From Isoetes taiwanensis (lineage: Eukaryota; Streptophyta; Lycopodiopsida; Isoetales; Isoetaceae), in assembly GCA_021234155.1 (NCBI GenBank), contig JAJEKV010000039.1:12526840-12590839 (forward strand): DNA of 64,000 nt, in the 5' to 3' direction. Numbering within the stretch: the stretch's first letter is position 1; every line of letters begins with the position of its first letter. Position numbers and translations under genes: made by a program. A model generated the notes under the pieces. It was not told where the DNA came from. It did no database searches and was given only the letters and a program-made list of their open reading frames with translations. Below, in pieces: positions 41,309 to 53,816 of the stretch.

Positions 41309-41488
41309 CTAATGCAATTTGGAGACCTGCCTCCTTGGGCTATAGATTTATCCACGAAGATACACCATGATGTCATGTCATTTCCTGGTACAATAGCAGG
41401 GCCTAATATGCAGAAATTTGCTGAAGAAATACTATTAAGGAAATGGCTATTTAATCAAATGATTGAGAATTCTTACAATCTAGGCAAG
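41309..41488 (+). pseudogene. Orphan exon, possibly of an AlkB-like dioxygenase
   Basis: CATTGCAG precedes and GTTAGTAG follows a 60-codon open exon in phase 0: LMQFGDLPPWAIDLSTKI ... RKWLFNQMIENSYNLGK. The spacing of LPPWA and FNQMIxNSYNxG recalls the start of the 2-oxoglutarate dioxygenase fold in AlkB-homologue proteins (LPxWA ... FNQxIVNxYxPGxGI). The catalytic HxD and downstream exons were not found nearby, so it is an isolated piece. Assignment is tentative. Confidence 0.4.
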
Positions 41489-43980
41489 GTTAGTAGCAGA
41501 ATCCAAATATTTCACATATTTCTTGTATCTATTTTGTTTCAGATGAAAGATTATATGAGCATCTGAGAAGGATGAAGAAACTAGACTTTAAATGATAAAT
41601 AAGACTAGTTTAGTTATTTATATTGCGCACATAAGTAACTAGTCTCTTCCTGCTTCTATATTATCGTCTTGGATCCTTGTTTGGAGGTCATCTATAGTTA
41701 TTGATCTCCCATTTCGTTATGCTGGATAAGTTCATATTGTTTTGTTCTTAATAGTACTTTCTAAAGTTCTCGAAAACTCCATGATTTGAAGTAAGTAGCA
41801 ACGAATCTTTGAGGCATTAGGGGGTATATAGTAGAGGATTCTCTGGCCTGATTATTATTTAAAAATTTCAACAGATAAATTCAACGGTCCATCCTTCAAG
41901 TAGGTAATACATAACCTTTTTCTTATGCAAGCGCAAATTAAAAATTGATATCTCGTTTTGCATTGTGCTACAATTGGAAAAGCAGTAGTTTAACAAAGTT
42001 TGAAGATTATCCTAGCCTACTACAAGAGCTCCACCAATGTTCGGAATTGAGCCACTAGATAATCCTCAAGATGGCTGGCAATGCTTTATTTCTTTGTTGT
42101 ATGAAATATTCATGTGTTGTTTGGTTCAGTACAGCTGGTATATTGAGTGTTTTATTAGAGTTGAAATAGTAGGTAGGCTTATTGACATTGTTGAGTTTCA
42201 TTTCTAGCAATTGTATGCACCAATAGGTTTTTATCTCCATCAAGTGAGAAGCTGACCTTCACACTTAAGGAAGGCATGGAAGATGGTTTAGAGGATATTA
42301 TAAAGTCTCGTAGCCATCTACATGATCATGCCCATGCTAAGAGTGAAGAAAAAGTACCCGTATTGGACTGTGTAGAGGCCCATATAATGCATAATGGTAA
42401 ACGTGAGCATTTTCCGACTAACAAGTCTGACTTATCTCAGAGATTTTACCCCCCTGACTCTATGAAATTCAAATTCTTGAATTATTGACTATAAAAATCT
42501 ATAGCAGATTAATCGTGGGAAACAACTAAGAGTAAGCTAAGGCAGATCTCTATAAATTTGTTTGGGCATTGATTTATAAAATTTAATGACTTTCCATAAC
42601 CAAGAAAAGTAGAAAAAGTGTAAAAGATTTCTAGGTTTTGGGTTAGTTTAGCTAATACCATCGACAATGGCTTCAATTTGCAACAAAGAATGCTAGCATC
42701 ATTCTACTAAGAATGTGTAGAAAATAAGAACATTACAAACGGATGCGAAAGAAAGCAAAAATGTTGTCTGACCTTGTAATTTCTAAAATGGAACTGCCAT
42801 AAGAAGGGAGAACTCCATAATGCTGTGTTTTTCTATTAATATCCTAGACGCCGAAGGGATCCAAGTTGCAAGGCATCTGTGCTATAGTTCAACATGCAAT
42901 CTGCAGATGTGATATGAAGAATGCAGATCTTTAAAATGGTGAAGTACAGACGTGCCAGAAACCAAGTTTAAATTCTACATATACTGCAAAGCTGAACTGC
43001 TTATTTAATCTAACCTGCTACTCCTGCCAGAGGCCTCCGATTTCGATTGGCTTCCTCCATTTTCGAGCTCTGGAGGAAATCGAAGAAGAAGAACATCGAG
43101 CAAATAAACTGGATCTTTCTTACCCAGGAGAAAAATCAGCTCTCCACTGCCTCTGCATTTTCGTAAAGGCATTACAGCACCGCGCTTAAAACACGGCTCA
43201 AATCTACCCCCAAAAAAAAGGCTCAAACTCTGGAGTGCACAACAAATGAAAGCAATAGCACAAGCCCGATGCAAGCATAAGTTATTTGAAATCATAAGAA
43301 AGAACTCTGGTTGCACCTCCTCCCATCTCCGTTGTATTTTCTTAGCTATTTTTAATTTTGCTGACCCTTCAATTCATAAAATTGGGGATTTAATGGTGTA
43401 GATTAATGCCACTTCATATTTTGATGAATTGGACATGCTATGTGGATAGGTTAGAATTGTAAGAAAGGTTGTAGGCTTGGTTGGGCTGGTGTGCTAAAAA
43501 AAAAAGTTTTGGAATTATCTATGTATTTTGGAATGCTTTTTCCGGCAACAATTTTTCTTTTTTCGCCAAGAAGACCCTACTCCTCTCATCGAGCTCCATT
43601 CAACTGCAGCATGAAGAAGCCATGACATCGATAGAATATTGCAGACAGTCCTCTTGGTCTTGCCTTTTATCGCTTCGAATTTTATGTAGGACTATTTTTT
43701 AGCTTGGGTCCGGTTGCATGAATAGTGTATAAGATTTCTAAGGCTTATCAAATCTTCTGGCATTGTAAACAAAATGTTAACTATGCGGCTAGAATCCTTT
43801 ACTAGCTGGTTTAGGGCAAAATTGCTTCAGCTAGAGTTAGATTGCAGACTCATGGACCCAGTTAGCCAAGCCAGAACTGGGCAGGTCGTGGCTTTGTTGC
43901 AAAAGCCAAAGAAAAATGAGAAAGAAGCCATGGTTTGCTAGGTATTGCTAGAGGATGATAAATTGCGTCACTAGGAAAGG
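41489..43980. other. Gene-poor DNA
   Basis: Only short frames (for example 42276-42485, MEDGLEDIIKSRSHLHDHAH) without recognisable domains. They could be remnants of the gene at 44.4 kb but that is unsupported. Confidence 0.35.
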
Positions 43981-44396
43981 AACATGGTAAGGTTGTGCAC
44001 ACAAATTGGTGTTCTAGCTATACTTGTACTTGAGCAATGCTCTTGGATGGTATCTTATTTTCTTGAATTGTATAAAAGGATCTCGCCAATGACAACGGCC
44101 AAAATATGTCGTATGTTGATGCTTCTCCTTCCTGGCCACATGCCCATCTGTCTATATAGTTTATCTCAAATCAAGGGGGTTATTCATATTGGATCCTACG
44201 AGGAACCCAAGTTTGAGAAGCGTGCATAAAGCAATACCACTACTTTGTCACAGTCATCTTCATTAAAAGAAGTGAGGCCAAAGCTATGTCTAAATAGCCA
44301 AGATTGAATCCCCGGTTCTCCTTGTTAGATCGTCCAAGAAAGAAGACTAAGATGACTTCCTAGAATTACACCGGTGATAAGGAGGCAGATAAGAAA

Positions 44397-44935
44397 ATTA
44401 TCACGGCCAAAATGAAATATCGTTGGATGCCAATGGATGGCGATTTGCTCTTCCAACCTCAAATGAAAACATCATATGCTTACTACATTGTGGAGCAGCT
44501 TCTTTCTCAAGATGGGTGTGTGCTCGACTTCTTTTCATCTGGTACTTTTTCTAGGATTGCTTTAATCTAGGAAAAGAAGAGCATGGCTTTGGAATTTGGT
44601 GCTAGAAAAATAAGGTTTCTTGCAAGTTTCCTTACATACATAGAAAAGCGCTAAGGAAGCTTTGGAAGTAGAAGGCAAAGTGCAAACAGAAGGTAAAGAG
44701 GAAGTGACAGAGGAATTAACTCTGACATCGACCTCACAAAGGGTATGGTGATACTCGATGACTTGGACGCTGTGATAAATAATTTTCAAGGTCATAACTA
44801 TGTCGAGACATTGGACAGACTAAAGAGAGGTATGACTACTTTGGAGAGCGATGTGTCCACTACAGATTCTCTTTTTCAAAAGCTGAAAGCTTTGAGTGAT
44901 GGTCTAGATGTCTTGATGCCTCTAATGGAATTGTG
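44397..44935 (+). pseudogene. Degenerate DNA methyltransferase-like remnant
   Basis: A plus-strand reading runs KMKYRWMPMDGDLLFQPQ, then a segment ending VEQLLSQDGCVLDFFSSGTF and SRIALI, a stop, and EKKSMALEFGARKIRFLASF. This matches the pattern of the AdoMet-binding motif of N4/N6 DNA methylases (GDxVLDxFSGSGT, then GRxxxxxExD), with FSSGTF where FSGSGT is expected. Two stops follow. After a frame change comes MVILDDLDAVINNFQGHNYV, a helical stretch ending at about 44935. Same motif type as 46981-47631, suggesting two relics of one gene family. Confidence 0.45.
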
Positions 44936-45429
44936 AATTTGTGCTAGGTAACTTTGTGCCACTCACTGAAGATGAGCTAATGGATGACGCACTCGGGCCA
45001 TCTCTCAAGAATTCAACAAGATATTTAATAGAATGCATCACAGGCCACCCACGGCCATTCTTAGTGCTTTAGACGATGATTAGGATCTAAAAAATGACTT
45101 CGGTGAGGTATTTATAAAAAAAATCAAGAAGGCCTTTGTTAGAGCCTAAACTCCAACCTTGCAAGAAGGATGAAAAACCAATAATCCAAGCTTTAAGCTA
45201 CCAGATCTATGCAATGCACAACATAAAGATTCATAACCTCCATAGCTAGATCAAGCAAAAATAATCTCTCTCAATACACCGTCCCTCTCTGTTTCTTCCG
45301 CTCTGCTCAGATAACACAGTGATGATAATGGACCCCCCACACCATAATGCATACGTGCATATTTCCTCCACGCGTGCATCTGCATATATCCCTCCATATA
45401 TGGTATACGGTCTTCTATACCACCTCAAT
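44936..45429. other. Intergenic DNA
   Basis: No feature recognised. Confidence 0.35.
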
Positions 45430-45466
45430 CAGTGGTGAATGTGGTGAGTGTGGTGAGTGTGGTGAC
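45430..45466 (+). repeat. 9-bp minisatellite (GTGGTGAGT)n
   Basis: About four units of GTGGTGAGT-type sequence, followed by a related GTGGCGACC unit. Confidence 0.7.
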
Positions 45467-45892
45467 CACCCCAATAGTGGCGACCACAGTGGAAAAATGT
45501 GCCACTCCGTGGCGGAGAACCCACAACAAAATATACTAATATGGTCTTGGAACATGTCCCCAAATGACACATTTACATGTATGTATAGAAAGAACATTAC
45601 CCTCCTAAAATCCAAATAACTGGTACAAAACAAATTGGTCCAAAATGACAGTGATGAAACAGAGCCCCTGTAACTGTGGCAAACTTTGAAAGCTTATATC
45701 TTGAATTCCAGAACTCCGTTTGACCTTCACCATAGCTCGTTGGATTCGTATCATCGAATCACATCTTTTGATATAGGATAAATGAGGTATTATTGAACTG
45801 TCACCATCTGTTTTTTAGAAAAACGACCTATTATAATTCAAAAATTCTCCACAAATCCTCTGTATAGAGCTATGCCAAAACCGAATCCCTTA

Positions 45893-46809
45893 GAATAGCA
45901 CTTCTTTTTCAAAATAAGGCCTGAGATCCTTACTATTTCTGGGATTAGGCAACAATTCCTCTTCTAGCGTCATCAAGTAGAAAGCCCCACCTAGTACCTC
46001 TTTATCAATCAGAAATGGGCCTTCCCATGGGCTTTGAAATTTGGATAGATGCTTCTTAGTGGTCCTACACAACATCAATCGCCCTTCCTCAAATGGATTG
46101 ACAACCTGTAACTTGTCTTTGATAAGATTTATTTTTTGTTTATGCCTCATATTGAAGTCTGCTGCTTCTTGTCTCATCTCTTGCAATTGTAGCAAATCAT
46201 CCATCCTATTATGCACTTGATTCAGAGTTGGAACTTCTCCTAAATTCTTATAATAAGGTAGCTCCACAAATGAACACAAAGGAATATCCAAATGAATAGG
46301 CATTACAGCTTGCACTCCATAAACCAATTCAAATGGTGTAAATCCTGTAGCCAGCTTGTAAGTACACCTGAAACTACATAAAGCACATGTCAAGGCTTCA
46401 TGCCAATTTCTTTGATTATCCTTCATTGTTTTAGCTAAGATAGCTTTCAAAATTTTGTTAGTAGACTCAGCTTGCCCATTTCCCTGTGGATAATAAGCAG
46501 AAGCTTGCACATGAACAACACCAATCTTTTCTGTTAACTGAGCTACTACTTTCCCCACGAAATGATTCCCCGATCAGACAAAAGAATGGTTGGAACACCA
46601 AACTGAGAAATCAAATTGTGATAAAGAAAGCTTACCGTGGTACTTTCTATAGCATGCTTTACTGGAATTGCTCCTACGCACTTTGTAAACATACATGTGG
46701 CTGCCAATATATACTTATGACCTTTGGAAGATGGAGGATTGATAGGCCCAATGTAATCCAATCCCCACATATGAAATGGACTAATACTCAAAATAGGATG
46801 GAATGGCAT
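45893..46809 (-). pseudogene. Ty3/Gypsy integrase fragment, minus strand
   Basis: Read leftward from 46809: FHMWGLDYIGPINPPSS (first Asp), TILLSDRGII (second Asp), a frameshift near 46558, then ASAYYPQGNGQAESTNKILK (Glu), FTPFELVYG and the C-terminal SPWEGPFLIDKEV region, with a stop at 45893. The DDE triad is present but split over two frames. No LTRs or other pol domains adjoin it, so it is a truncated fragment of a second Gypsy family. Confidence 0.9.
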
Positions 46810-46980
46810 ATTATTATTTTATTCAGGAGTACATTAGTTTCTTCTTTGCATGTTTTGATTTTGTTTTTCAAGTTGCTTGCATGTTGAGCTTTGTGTTTTT
46901 CTTTTTCTATTCCGGAATATAATTCATTTTGTTTTATTTTCTTTGTTGGTTCCTTGTTTTGTTTTCGTTAGTGACTGTAC

Positions 46981-47631
46981 ATAAACTACCATGGTGGAGG
47001 ACGACCCAGGTTGTTGAGCAAGGTTGAATATCTCTATGTTGCTTACTGGATTTTCGATGGGAAACGCACCATGGAGCACTTTAACACGGCAGCTTGCAAG
47101 AACTTTTCCAATATCTTAGAATTTTCAGCAGTGCTTCAAGACCCTAGTGCGCAAGGGAGAATAGTTAATCACTACTAGAAGCCACAAAAGCTCATCAACC
47201 ATCTCCTAGACATGTTTTCACGTCCAGGAGATTGGGTGCTTGATACTTTTTCTGGCTCTGGTACAACAATAGCTTGTGCACTTAAGAAGGGCCGCAATTG
47301 TGTAGTAGTGGACATAGACAAAGAAGCTGTGAACTTCATCAAAACGAGATTGGCTACCTTACCTACCCTACCAGATAAGCATCAAGAGTTAGACGTCAAA
47401 TCTTCATCTGATTTTGCCAAGCTGACCTCTTCAGAGATACAGCCTCCGTTCATAAGCTCTTTAGATGAAGAAGCTACCTTTGCAGAGCTGAAAGAAGTGG
47501 CTCTAACTACTATTCCTGAAGACATTGTAGAAGTAGACAAGGTTAAGCCACCACGAAAGGAGCAGATCACAGAAAATGAAAAAGCAGAGACAAGCAAAAA
47601 AAATGAGGAAGACTATGATTTGGACATTTGA
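46981..47631 (+). pseudogene. N4/N6-type DNA methyltransferase, C-terminal part with one in-frame stop
   Basis: The frame is open from about 46981 (INYHGGGRPRLLSKVEYLY) to the TGA at 47629, broken only by a TAG at 47176 where NHYxKPQKLI would normally have Gln. After it comes DMFSRPGDWVLDTFSGSGTT, the AdoMet-binding FxGxG motif, then GRNCVVVDIDKEAVNFIKTR. The order KP..LI..LL...S.PGD.VLD.FSGSGTT is that of bacterial-type DNA methylases. The C-terminal 90 residues are a charged, plant-looking tail ending EEDYDLDI. An acceptor-like TTCGTTAG precedes it near 46970. The catalytic S/DPPY motif is not present, so only part of the enzyme remains. Confidence 0.7.
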
Positions 47632-47639
47632 CGCGTCTC

Positions 47640-48300
47640 GTGCTAAAATATTTATTATTCACATTCATTTCTTGTCAAAATTGATGTACTGAAAAGCTTT
47701 AAATAAATAATCATTATCATATTTACTTCATTTCGACGTTGTCGAGAAATTACTTTTGGAGAATACAAATTCATCTCTAAATTCTTCTCTTTTCAAGTGC
47801 TTCTTTTGGCAAAATCCAAGTTCTCCCTTAATAAGGGCCCAAAATGCAGATAAAAACAAAGTAGACCTCTTGACATTCTCAACTGGAACGAAAAAGTATC
47901 ATTTTTTAGAGTGCGGTGTTTATTTAAGGGGACGGGAGTGCTGTAACACTCCCGTTTAATTTGCAATCATGTTATTGGCTCTTTTTCATCGTAATCTTGT
48001 TCCTCGATGGCTGTTAAAAAAGCTTTGAATTTGTCGCTCTCTTCCTCTTCTTGTACTGCTGTGTCTTGCCCCAGTCAAAGATCACAAAGTTGGTTTATTC
48101 CAACTTTGGACAATTATAAGACAAGTGCCCCGCCACCACAATGCAAATGGTTTACCCGCCACAATAATACTAATAAACAAAGCTACTATTGGTTGTCGTA
48201 GTCTACTCCTATAAAATGCTAAGGTGTTGAAGTTGTATCCACGTAGCCAAGCCAGCAGAGAGAGGTGATGAGGTATCTTTAGATCTTTAATGCCCTAGGG
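47640..48300. other. Intergenic DNA
   Basis: No supported gene. A TTTATTATTCACATTCATTT A/T-rich 3'-end-like stretch follows the methyltransferase remnant. Confidence 0.35.
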
Positions 48301-49230
48301 GTTAAGTCCACAGTCCCATACCAGATACTATTGCAAGAAACAGGTTTCTTGCCTCTTCAAAGGGGGGCCCTTGACAGACATATCGTCTGCTTCCAGGAGG
48401 TGGTCACTTACACTGTGGCAATGGGGCCTCAACGCCTAAAAAGTCATTTGGCCGAAAAAAAAGAGCTTCGGTGGTGGCGGATGGAATGTGCGAGAACGCA
48501 GGTGCATCCGAGTGCAAATGGAAGCAGATAGCCACACTCTCAGACAGTACCTTGACACATGCTTCCTCAGCAAGCTATGGGATACCAGCACCCTTGAGCA
48601 TGTCAAAATGGCACATTATCAACACCACATAAACCCATGTTGGAGCGGGGTCCATAATGCTACCTGCGCACTCATCTACCCATGAAAAAGTGCAGATCCA
48701 TTGCCTCTATCCGCACAGGTGCGCACCATCTTGGTTTGAGGATGGGAAGGTGGGTGAGGGGGCGACATCGGGGAAGGCTTTACCAGCATTTGTCGGGTTG
48801 GGTTGTGGAAGACCAATGCCACACCCTTCAGAATTGTCCGGCATATGATGACATTCCGGATACGCTATGCTAAAATTTGGTCCCCACGGCCCGACGCATG
48901 AGATATTAAGCGAGCTTCGATGCGAAGGTTGGGATCATACCTTCAAAGAGATCATGGATCCGCCGAGATCAGCTCGGTCCTCGGGCACTTACGATACATG
49001 TACATATATGTCTCCCCATGATATATATATATATTTGTAGTTGTATTTATGCGGTTTGACAATAAACCTATTCCTATCACGGTTTTCGCCCAAACAACAA
49101 CCCTTGGGTGGAGGGGGAGGAGGGTTTAACCCGGACAGTAATATGCTTGTTGCGCCTTCTGTTTGGGTCCCATAAGCCAATTGGTCTCCGTAGACGATAA
49201 AAACTTTGTTCTATTCTATTCTATTCTTTT
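48301..49230 (+). mobile_element. LINE 3' remnant
   Basis: Frame pieces at 48680-48875 give GRWVRGRHRGRLYQHLSGW and VEDQCHTLQNCPAYDDI, a degenerate zf-RVT region (canonical VEDExHxLxxCPxYxxIR). The 3' UTR runs to ACGATAAAAACTTTGTTC and a (TTCTA)n tail at 49209-49230. This is the same 3'-end style as the LINEs ending at 40088 and 54453. The 5' boundary is approximate. Confidence 0.75.
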
Positions 49231-50405
49231 GAAACAACGAAGTTGTACTAGATTTTTAAAAAATATTAGAATGCCAAAAGATAAGATCATCTTATTTATA
49301 CATCTGATGCAACAATCCAAAGAATCAGAAATGAGTGTATTTATAGCTCAGAAGGTTTTGCCTCCTCTTTCGTATAAGGTATTGATACAATAATCCAGAG
49401 CATCAAAAAAAATTCAGATTTTTAGAGAATTTAGGCATCTATGTCATGTCTCCAGCTCAATTATGCATAGTTAAACTAGTTGTTTGAGATTTTGTTAATT
49501 TAAGTATATGACCAAAACCCTCGCTGCCAACATCTTGTTTTAACTTGCATTGAACGAATTGCTTTTCTATATTCTTACCGTTGCATTGGCATTTGCATTT
49601 TGATTATAGACTTAGGGTCCCTTTCAAGCATTCTAGTGTTGCCTACTTTGGAACTAAAGAATGCTTATAGCTGCTGAAAGATGCTTTGGAACTGATTAGA
49701 TTCCCCTTATAAAATATGGTTAATGCACACGTCACAAATTGAGAGGGCATAAACCAAAGTTGGCACACCCTGGTTTTTGGAAAAGACCCAATTTATTGTG
49801 GTACAATTGATTTCGTTACAGCAATAAAGTTCCAAGTAAACTGTTAAGACCATTGCTCCCAAAATTCTTACCCAATGGAACATCATAGACGATATGAAAA
49901 ACATTTGTCTTCGATGAAGTTCTAAGTTATAAGAGAGTTATGATGTACCTCGTCACAAACTGTGATGATGTTCTATAGCCAGCAAGCAATAATTTATCAC
50001 CGGACTGTGGCTGCGATGATTGCTTCCTCCATTTGCATGCAGTAATTGTATTCATGGTCGATTAGATCCTTTTAAGCTTGTAATCTTCTAAGCTCCAGTG
50101 CTTTATAATTTATTACCAATCCTGCAATGGCCTGATCCATCTGTACATCCAAAAACAAAAGATGTTATTTCCAGTGGTCCCAACTTGGCATCTTTAAAGC
50201 CTAATATCTGCAGCACAACCAGAGTAGATTATGCATGTTTAGTGCTTACATCGACTGCTTCATCCACAACTAGATAAATTAATCATAGAAGCAATATACA
50301 TCTATTACACAGAGTACTTACCAATTTACCGAGGCAGCATTCATGTCAGAATTTCATTGTGAATACATGCATATGCTGATCAAATGGTTAGTATTGTGGT
50401 TTGCG
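49231..50405. other. Intergenic DNA
   Basis: No gene or repeat seen. Probably includes the 3' UTR of the minus-strand FtsHi3-like gene. Confidence 0.4.
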
Positions 50406-53038
50406 TCAACCATTTGTTGCCATCTGCAAACCATCAGCTTCGCTGTCATCCATCAGGTCCTGTCCTGAACCAGGAACAGCCCACGCAACTAATTTGCACA
50501 GTTTCTTCTCCATGCTCCTTCTAAAATTGGTAGTTTGCCCAGCTCCATATTTTGCACGCATGACTGCTTCTTTGAAGTCCTCAATGGTAACTGCAGATTG
50601 TCCTGCAATTGAGAGGTACAATCAGATCCAAAAGCTCCAACAGATTTATCAGCAAGAGTGCAAATTCATACATACTATAATATGTGTACAGACTAGAAAA
50701 AAGAACTGAGGTTATTAGACCGCTGTTATTTTACTCTTCATAAGTCTTTCTATTACTGGAATTTAAATGAATATGCAAAGCCATATAAACAGACTAGAAA
50801 CTCCCGCTAATCTCTCATTCATTCACAGGAAACCAAAGCAACAAACAAATATGCAACTAGATTGCTGGCCATTCACATAATGGACCTTTAATCTGCTCTC
50901 GGGCAACGTGGTTCATATTTACAATGTACAGTTTCAGCTATGAAAAATGAATGATGACCCAACTCTTACTGCTTTTACAGGAGAAGAAAGTTGAAATGCT
51001 ATTTTCTAGATGACCAATTGACCACACAATAGGTACCTCTTCGAGCTGCTAAAAGGGCAGCTTCATTCACAAGGTTTGCTAAGTCAGCACCAACAAAACC
51101 CGGTGTAATGGATGCTATAGCCTTACAGATTGTCCCTTGATCTTCTTGAGTAACAATATTACGCATATGTACTGCCAGAACCTGGCATCTTCCTTCCCAT
51201 TCTGGCTCCTTCACATATACTCTCCTTGAGAAACGACCGGGTCTACAAAGAGCAGGATCAAGGGCTTCTGGACGATTAGTAGCTGCCAGCACCAGCACTC
51301 CACTTTCTGATTCAAATCCATCCATCTCTGTCAAGAGCTGAAACAGGGCAAACATTATCCATATATACTTTCCTTATTTAACACTAGAAGATTTGCTGGC
51401 CAATTAACCTGATTGAGGGTTTGATCCCGCTCATCATTTAGGCTTCGACCTCTCCGCCCTCCAACCGCATCAAGTTCGTCAATGAAGATAATTGATGGAG
51501 AACATTTTCTAGCTTTTCCAAAAAGGTCCCTAATGCGTGCTGCACCTCTTCCAACAAACATTTCCACAAATTCACTTGCAGATGCAGCAAAAAAAGGAAC
51601 TCCTGCTTCCCCAGCTAAGGCACGTGCAAGGAGTGTCTTTCCTGTCCCTGGAGGCCCAATTAATAAAACACCCTTTGGCAATCTAGCTCCTAGGCTTCGA
51701 AAATTTGATGTTCCCTTAAGACATGAAACAATCTGTAACAGATTACATCACACTATTTTTAGTTTTACTAAACTACAAGAAAATTGAATATTCATCTGAC
51801 CTTCGTTAAAACAAAAAACATAAGATTCATCTGCCTTCTATAAGATGCAATTTTATACATGATATCAGATGTTCTAATCAAACAATAGAATTATTACAGC
51901 CTAACCTAAAGGTTTAACAAGGGATCTGGCATCCAAAGTTGAAGTGCAATTTAAAATACCTCAACAAGTTCTGCTTTTGCCGCGTCAACTCCAGCGACAT
52001 CATGGAATTTGACCAATTGCACAGTGTTCGGCCTCTTCTTTGATGAATCACTGCCAGTTGACAACTGTTTATGCATAAACCACAGCAATGGGCTAAGAGG
52101 AATCCAAAGAGTGATAATGGTAACAAGTGCTGATCCCAGGGTTGCACTCAAAGATCTTGGAGCTGAGCTGTACTCCACCTTGTTGCTCCTAATAAGTTCA
52201 AGAAGGTATGGCTCATCATTTTGTATGCGTCGTGTGGAGTATTTCCATGGGGCTGGTGATCCCCTAAACACCTTTTTAATTTTTCCTGTGCCCTGGCTGA
52301 AAGCTTCCCAGCTTCAGATTCCAGTCCATTGCCTGACTCCAGTTTTTCATCATGATGATCACTCTCTACCTCCTGTGACTCAGGCATAACATTAAAAAAG
52401 ATATTGTGTGATCCTTCCTCAAATAACACATTCTTCACAATTCCCATTTCCAAGGATTCAACAAGCTGAGAATAGGGCAGCATTTTGGGTGCTTTGTTTG
52501 CTGCTAATTGGTTGCAAATACAAAATATACCCAAAACACATCCAAAACCAAATGCCAAAAGCATTTTTCTCCAATTGCGCAGCCAATAAGAAGAGACAAC
52601 GGTCAACTGCGAATGCAACCATTCCTTTGCAGTGGCGAACAAAGTGATAATGGCACCTACAAGCCTCTGAGCAGGAGGTCTCCTATCAGATGGGTCATTT
52701 TTTTTATCATCACCTCCTAACTCTTCTCCATTGCTTATATGCTCTTCTCTAATTTGACATCTTGATAAAATTGCATGCCATCTCCAATATCTAGAATATG
52801 AACTAAAGGCTAAAGTTGTTTTGGAACTTACGTTATATGGTTTATCTCTTCTGGAGCTATAAGAGGTGGAACCGCTGGCTCCCTCACATTGCCAGTTTAT
52901 TATGTGACGAGCTGGGCTGGTAGATTGAAATCTATCTGGAACTCCTCCATTCAGCAAGCAAGGGCAAATTGTTCTGTGGGTTGTGGTGGGCAGGCGCATC
53001 GTCATAGCCGGAGACCCGGCTGTTGTCGGACTCGCCAT
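50406..53038 (-). CDS. FTSHI3: FtsHi3-like chloroplast AAA pseudo-protease
   Basis: Minus-strand blocks: 53038-51960 (with a frame change), 51732-51409, 51337-51037 and 50602-50406, all GT-AG. It starts [20 protein letters not shown], a Ser/Thr/Arg-rich transit-peptide-like N-terminus. Two membrane segments ([37 protein letters not shown]) precede the AAA domain with [25 protein letters not shown] and [20 protein letters not shown]. It ends about 65 residues after AARRG, with no HExxH zinc-protease domain, as in Arabidopsis FTSHi3, which it matches in order and length. Such proteins are proteolytically inactive envelope/thylakoid AAA proteins. Between about 52370 and 52275 the reading changes frame. 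A 77-bp intron (52286-52362) would restore it, but a one-base indel is equally possible. Confidence 0.88.
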
Positions 53039-53253
53039 AGCCACGATGGTTTCCCTGGTCTGAACAAGATAGAGAATGTTATATTGTCTTTGGCTACCTT
53101 GATGCCACGTTCGCTTGCCGCTAGCTTCATGGGTACTTACAATTCAAATGTTTTCATTTGTATGTATCCCTAATGGTATAACCAATTAACCATGCCTCAT
53201 AATTTGCTTGGGAAAACTACCAAAATGCTCTTATAATTGCCCCTACATGATTC

Positions 53254-53546
53254 GATATTACGTAAAAACAGGTTATGTGACATTCTGCCGGCGCTTCCAA
53301 TAGCGCCTCGCCACGTGGCATTGATTCTAACGCTGAATGTAAAGTAAAAATTTCTTCGCAGCTCTGTTTCTTTTGCGTTTCTCTGCGGCCTTCTCCGGCA
53401 ATGATTTTGCAGACTGATCTTGGCATTCCAGCGAACAATCCTCCTATTCCGGTGATTCCACAGGGCAGGTGAGCAAGGTAGATCATTTTAAAGAACTTTT
53501 TGTTGCCACAGAATATCACATAACCTGTTTCCACGTTACAAAATAT
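53254..53546. mobile_element. MITE-like element with ~34-bp terminal inverted repeats
   Basis: The left arm (53254-53287, with ACAGGTTATGTGACATTCTG) pairs with the right arm (53509-53546, CAGAATATCACATAACCTGT). The inside has no coding. It lies about 220 bp upstream of the FtsHi3-like start. Confidence 0.7.
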
Positions 53547-53668
53547 ACGTTTTACGGACGATTCGGTGTGTCGACAATGCCTCCGCTACAAAAAAGATAA
53601 CTTCCACACCGTATGTCCGTAAACTAATTCTTGTATACAAAAAATGCCTCTAAGTATGTTGTATTTAT

Positions 53669-53810
53669 TAGCAGGGTTGCCTAACCCGAGGTGCACACTT
53701 TGCTGCAATTCTAGCTATGCCACGTGTCCTGCCACGTCACCTAAAATCATTTTGAGCCGTCTGATTCTGTAATTTCGAATCCTAGGGCCAAGGAAATTAG
53801 AAAACCCAAG
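53669..53810. repeat. Dispersed repeat, copy 2
   Basis: Matches 36829-36960 (AGCAGGGTTGCCTAACCCGA, AATTCTAGCTATGCCAC). It abuts the TRIM element. Confidence 0.6.
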
Positions 53811-53816
53811 AAATCG

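Noticed and set aside
45415-45633. SPHSPHSPHSP-repeat frame
   Set aside because: Translation of a GTGGTGAGT minisatellite on the opposite strand.
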